DNA from: Verrucomicrobiales bacterium
GTDB lineage: Bacteria; Verrucomicrobiota; Verrucomicrobiia; Verrucomicrobiales; DEV007
Assembly: GCA_029213065.1 (NCBI GenBank)
Contig: JARGPH010000006.1
Location: forward strand, 1-64,000
Reading direction: 5' to 3'
Length of the DNA: 64,000 nt
Part shown: positions 61,858 to 64,000 of the stretch, piece after piece
How positions within the stretch are numbered: the first letter of the stretch is position 1
Layout: the number at the start of each line of letters is the position of its first letter
The notes under the pieces: generated by a model
Database searches by the model: none
What the model saw: the letters and a program-made list of their open reading frames with translations, nothing else
Told to the model about the DNA's origin: nothing
Program-made: the position numbers and the translations under genes

Positions 61858-63267
61858 ATGAAAATTACCTGTATAGGCGCCGGTTACGTGGGCGGTCCCA
61901 CCATGGCAATGATTGCCAATAAGTGTCCTGACATCGAGGTCACGGTGGTTGATGTGAATGAAGCGCGCATCGCGGCGTGGAACGATCCGGATTTGTCAAA
62001 ATTGCCCGTATTCGAGCCGCAGCTCGACGAGGTCGTTGCTGAAGCGAGAGGGCGCAATCTCTTCTTCAGTACCGAGGTCGATACGGCAATTCGGGAAGCG
62101 GATATCATTTTTATCTCGGTAAACACGCCCACGAAAACCTACGGGGCGGGAGCGGGGCAGGCCGCTGACCTCAAATGGGTTGAGCGATGCGCGCGTCAGA
62201 TCGCGGAACTGGTCGAGAAAGACATCATCATTGTCGAGAAATCGACCGTCCCGATTCGAACCGCGGCGATGATCAAGAGCGTCCTTCGCGCCGTCGGCAA
62301 AGGCGATCGGGTCAAGGTACTCTCGAATCCCGAGTTTCTCGCCGAAGGAACCGCGGTCGCCGATTTGAGCAATCCCGACCGCGTTCTCATCGGCGGAGAG
62401 GATGAAACCGCGATCGAAACCCTCGTTTCCGTCTACGCTCACTGGGTGCCGCGCGAAAAGATTCTCACGACGAATCTCTGGTCATCCGAACTTTCCAAAC
62501 TGACTGCCAACGCCTTTCTCGCTCAGCGGGTTTCGTCGATCAATTCGATCTCCGCGCTCTGTGAGGAAACCGGCGCCGATGTCAACGAAGTGGCCCGCGC
62601 CGTCGGCACCGACAGCCGTATCGGTCCCAAATTTCTTAAGGCCTCGGTGGGTTTTGGGGGATCCTGTTTTCAGAAGGATATCCTGAACCTGACCTATCTC
62701 TGCGACTACTTCGGTCTTCCCGAGGTCGCTAATTACTGGAAGAGCGTCATCGAGTTGAATGACTGGCAGAAAGGGCGTTTTGCCCAGAAGATCATCGCGA
62801 CGCTTTTCAATACCATCGCTGAGAAGAAGATCGGGATCCTCGGATTTGCCTTCAAGAAGAACACCAACGACACCCGCGAATCGGCTGCGATTTCGGTCTG
62901 TCGGGATCTCCTCATCGAGCGTGCTCACCTCGCGATCTACGATCCTCAGGTTTCCCTCGATCAAATCATTCGGGACCTGGAAGGCGTCGGGATTTCCGAT
63001 GCCGCGGAACGGGCCGCCAACGGCGAGATCACGAAAGTCGCGAGTCCCCTCGAGGCGGCCGAATCGGCGCACGCGCTCGCGGTTCTGACCGAGTGGGACG
63101 AGTTCACATCGCTTCCCTATCAGGAAATTTTCGACCACATGCTGAAGCCGGCCTGCCTCTTTGACGGTCGGAACATTCTCGACGCCAAAGCGGCGACGGA
63201 AGTCGGCTTCGAGATCTACTCGATCGGGCGTGGCAGAAGCCTCGACGGCGAGTGGCAGGTGCGGTGA
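61858..63267 (+). CDS. ugd: UDP-glucose 6-dehydrogenase
   Basis: Oxidises UDP-glucose to UDP-glucuronate with two NAD+. The NAD-binding motif [14 protein letters not shown] lies near 6-19, and the catalytic Cys lies in [14 protein letters not shown]. At 469 residues and with VKTYGAGAG-type [13 protein letters not shown] and [15 protein letters not shown] segments it resembles the eukaryotic/long form more than the short bacterial form. ATG at 61858 follows GTG at 61855. It feeds the UDP-xylose synthase just upstream, so the two make UDP-glucuronate and UDP-xylose for a surface glycan. Confidence 0.94.
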   Translation: MKITCIGAGYVGGPTMAMIANKCPDIEVTVVDVNEARIAAWNDPDLSKLPVFEPQLDEVVAEARGRNLFFSTEVDTAIREADIIFISVNTPTKTYGAGAGQAADLKWVERCARQIAELVEKDIIIVEKSTVPIRTAAMIKSVLRAVGKGDRVKVLSNPEFLAEGTAVADLSNPDRVLIGGEDETAIETLVSVYAHWVPREKILTTNLWSSELSKLTANAFLAQRVSSINSISALCEETGADVNEVARAVGTDSRIGPKFLKASVGFGGSCFQKDILNLTYLCDYFGLPEVANYWKSVIELNDWQKGRFAQKIIATLFNTIAEKKIGILGFAFKKNTNDTRESAAISVCRDLLIERAHLAIYDPQVSLDQIIRDLEGVGISDAAERAANGEITKVASPLEAAESAHALAVLTEWDEFTSLPYQEIFDHMLKPACLFDGRNILDAKAATEVGFEIYSIGRGRSLDGEWQVR

Positions 63268-63279
63268 TTTCCTGTCCGC

Positions 63280-63297
63280 AGGAGCGCTCCTTTTTTT
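63280..63297 (+). terminator. weak terminator after ugd
   Basis: The palindrome AGGAGCGCTCCT runs straight into a T7 tract. The loop is short, so it is a weak candidate. It ends the ugd transcript before the leader region described next. Confidence 0.45.
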
Positions 63298-63490
63298 CCT
63301 GCTTTCGTTTCTCTATTGGCTGGGCCGCGGAGGAGGAGAGGGCGGATTGTCGTATTTTGTATCCTGAAACAGGTGTCTCGCGATCCGGTTCGAAGCCTTG
63401 CGGAAGCGAACGCTCAGCAATTCCTGAAATTTTCATTTTTGTTTGAACAAAAGGGGGAGTGCGCTACTTGTCCACTATCCCTATGGGATC

Positions 63491-63579
63491 GGCCCACAAA
63501 TTAAATGGAAAATCAGGAATTTTGGCCCTCCGGGGGTGAATCTCCAGGGGCGGTAGCTTGCTGTTTCCCCTTGTGGGCC
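63491..63579 (+). promoter_or_regulatory. JUMPstart-like leader with outer stem
   Basis: GGCCCACAA (63491-63499) pairs perfectly with TTGTGGGCC (63571-63579). The enclosed ~70 nt hold AAAAT/ATTTT and CCC/GGG stems and the ops-like core. Just before the core, GGGGGTGAATCTCCAGGGG resembles the JUMPstart half GGGAGCTGAAACTCAAGGG from memory. The rest of the 358-bp gap (63268-63490) shows no gene. Confidence 0.55.
63549..63560 (+). promoter_or_regulatory. ops-like element (RfaH recruitment site)
   Basis: GGCGGTAGCTTG matches the ops pattern GGCGGTAGnnTG at every defined position. It sits inside a hairpin (GGGG-CGGT-AGC-TT-GCT-GTTT-CCCC, 63547-63570), 65 bp before the start codon of a sugar aminotransferase gene. 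In E. coli the same motif recruits RfaH to polysaccharide operons. Confidence 0.55.
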
Positions 63580-63586
63580 AAATCGG

Positions 63587-63614
63587 AGCGGTGTTTCCGC
63601 TGCTTGTCTTTTTT
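63587..63614 (+). terminator. leader terminator before the aminotransferase gene
   Basis: AGCGG-TGTTT-CCGCT followed by GCTTGTC and T6 forms a small hairpin plus U-tract, 12 bp before the start codon. Its stem is only 5 bp, so it may be a regulated, antitermination-sensitive stop rather than a strong one. Confidence 0.45.
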
Positions 63615-63625
63615 AAAGCCTCGTG

Positions 63626-64000
63626 ATGCAGTTTATTGATCTCAAAGCGCAGCAGGAGCGAATTCGCGAGGATATCGATCAGCGAATCGCGGCGGTTCTC
63701 GACCACGGTCAGTACATTCTCGGCCCCGAAGTCCGCGTCCTCGAATCGGTTCTTTCGGATTTCCTCGGGGGGCGTCATGTCTTAGGCGTTTCTTCGGGGA
63801 CAGATGCGCTTTTGATCGCCCTCATGGCGCTTGATATCGGTCCCGGCGACGAGGTGATTACGGTTCCCTACACCTGGATCTCCACGGCCGAGGTCATTGC
63901 CCTGCTCGGAGCCCGCGTCGTCTTCGTCGATATTGAGGAAGACACTTGGAATATGGATCCGGCTCTTCTCTCAGCGGCGATTACGGACCAGACCAAAGCG
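63626..64000 (+). CDS. DegT/DnrJ/EryC1-family sugar aminotransferase, 5' part
   Basis: PLP-dependent aminotransferase that makes amino sugars on nucleotide-sugar ketones. The first 125 residues are in view and match the family: FIDLKAQQERIREDIDQRI, then YILGPEVRVLES, VSSGTDALLIALMALDIGPG and VITVPYTWISTAEVIALLG. The conserved Lys and the C-terminal half lie off the right edge. The start has no Shine-Dalgarno sequence and is preceded by the ops-like leader. It is likely the first gene of an envelope-glycan transcription unit. Confidence 0.88.
   Translation, partial: MQFIDLKAQQERIREDIDQRIAAVLDHGQYILGPEVRVLESVLSDFLGGRHVLGVSSGTDALLIALMALDIGPGDEVITVPYTWISTAEVIALLGARVVFVDIEEDTWNMDPALLSAAITDQTKA

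Overview
The window looks like part of a chromosome from a Verrucomicrobiota bacterium (Planctomycetes-Verrucomicrobia-Chlamydiae superphylum). The evidence is two planctomycete-type cytochrome/DUF systems (DUF1501 with DUF1549/DUF1553, and DUF1552 with DUF1587/1588/1592), a very large pseudopilin, a eukaryote-like UDP-glucose dehydrogenase, moderately GC-rich codon use and few Shine-Dalgarno sequences. This is inferred from gene families; no rRNA gene is present. No tRNA gene, insertion sequence transposase or CRISPR array was seen.

Layout. 1-5.9 kb: pheT, a probable 6S RNA with a terminator, and a 1048-residue pseudopilin fusion on the minus strand. 6.0-12.8 kb: a plus-strand accessory fatty-acid or polyene cluster. 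It holds an internally deleted FabL-like reductase, FabG, an acyl carrier protein, a double-hotdog dehydratase, two ketosynthases and a fused carrier-protein synthase/acyltransferase. 13-16.2 kb: minus-strand housekeeping genes (left-handed beta-helix protein, frr, pyrH, fmt). 16.3-25.3 kb: secreted esterase, M14 peptidase, DUF1963 protein and the DUF1501/PSD1 pair. 25.6-30.7 kb: acetyltransferase, YggS, G3E GTPase, sugar/nucleoside-type MFS transporter and Gfo/Idh/MocA oxidoreductase. 31-33.8 kb: pheA, scpB and scpA. 34-40.5 kb: hypothetical proteins, a TPR metallopeptidase, an M50-like membrane protease, efp, a CPBP protease and a ricin-type lectin. 40.5-46.7 kb: uvrB, rpoZ, then the conserved rpmH-rnpA-yidD-yidC-khpB block. 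46.9-55.4 kb: a DegP-like protease paired with a degenerate copy, an MscS channel, a cation/proton antiporter and a CelD-like acetyltransferase. 55.4-60.6 kb: the DUF1552/DUF1592 pair and a CE15-like esterase. 60.9-64 kb: start of an envelope or exopolysaccharide locus (UDP-xylose synthase, UDP-glucose dehydrogenase, sugar aminotransferase running off the end).

The strongest non-gene signal is the leader before the final aminotransferase gene. It holds a JUMPstart/ops-like element (GGCGGTAG followed by CTTG) inside a stem-loop and then a small terminator, which suggests RfaH-type antitermination of a polysaccharide operon outside the group where this is classically known.

The intergenic DNA carries several dispersed repeat families. 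One is a palindromic element of about 50 bp seen five times, once inside a coding sequence. Another is a 14-bp motif just past three stop codons. There is also a hairpin cluster, an element with inverted ends, and a 150-bp tandem duplication copying the tail of the yggS gene.
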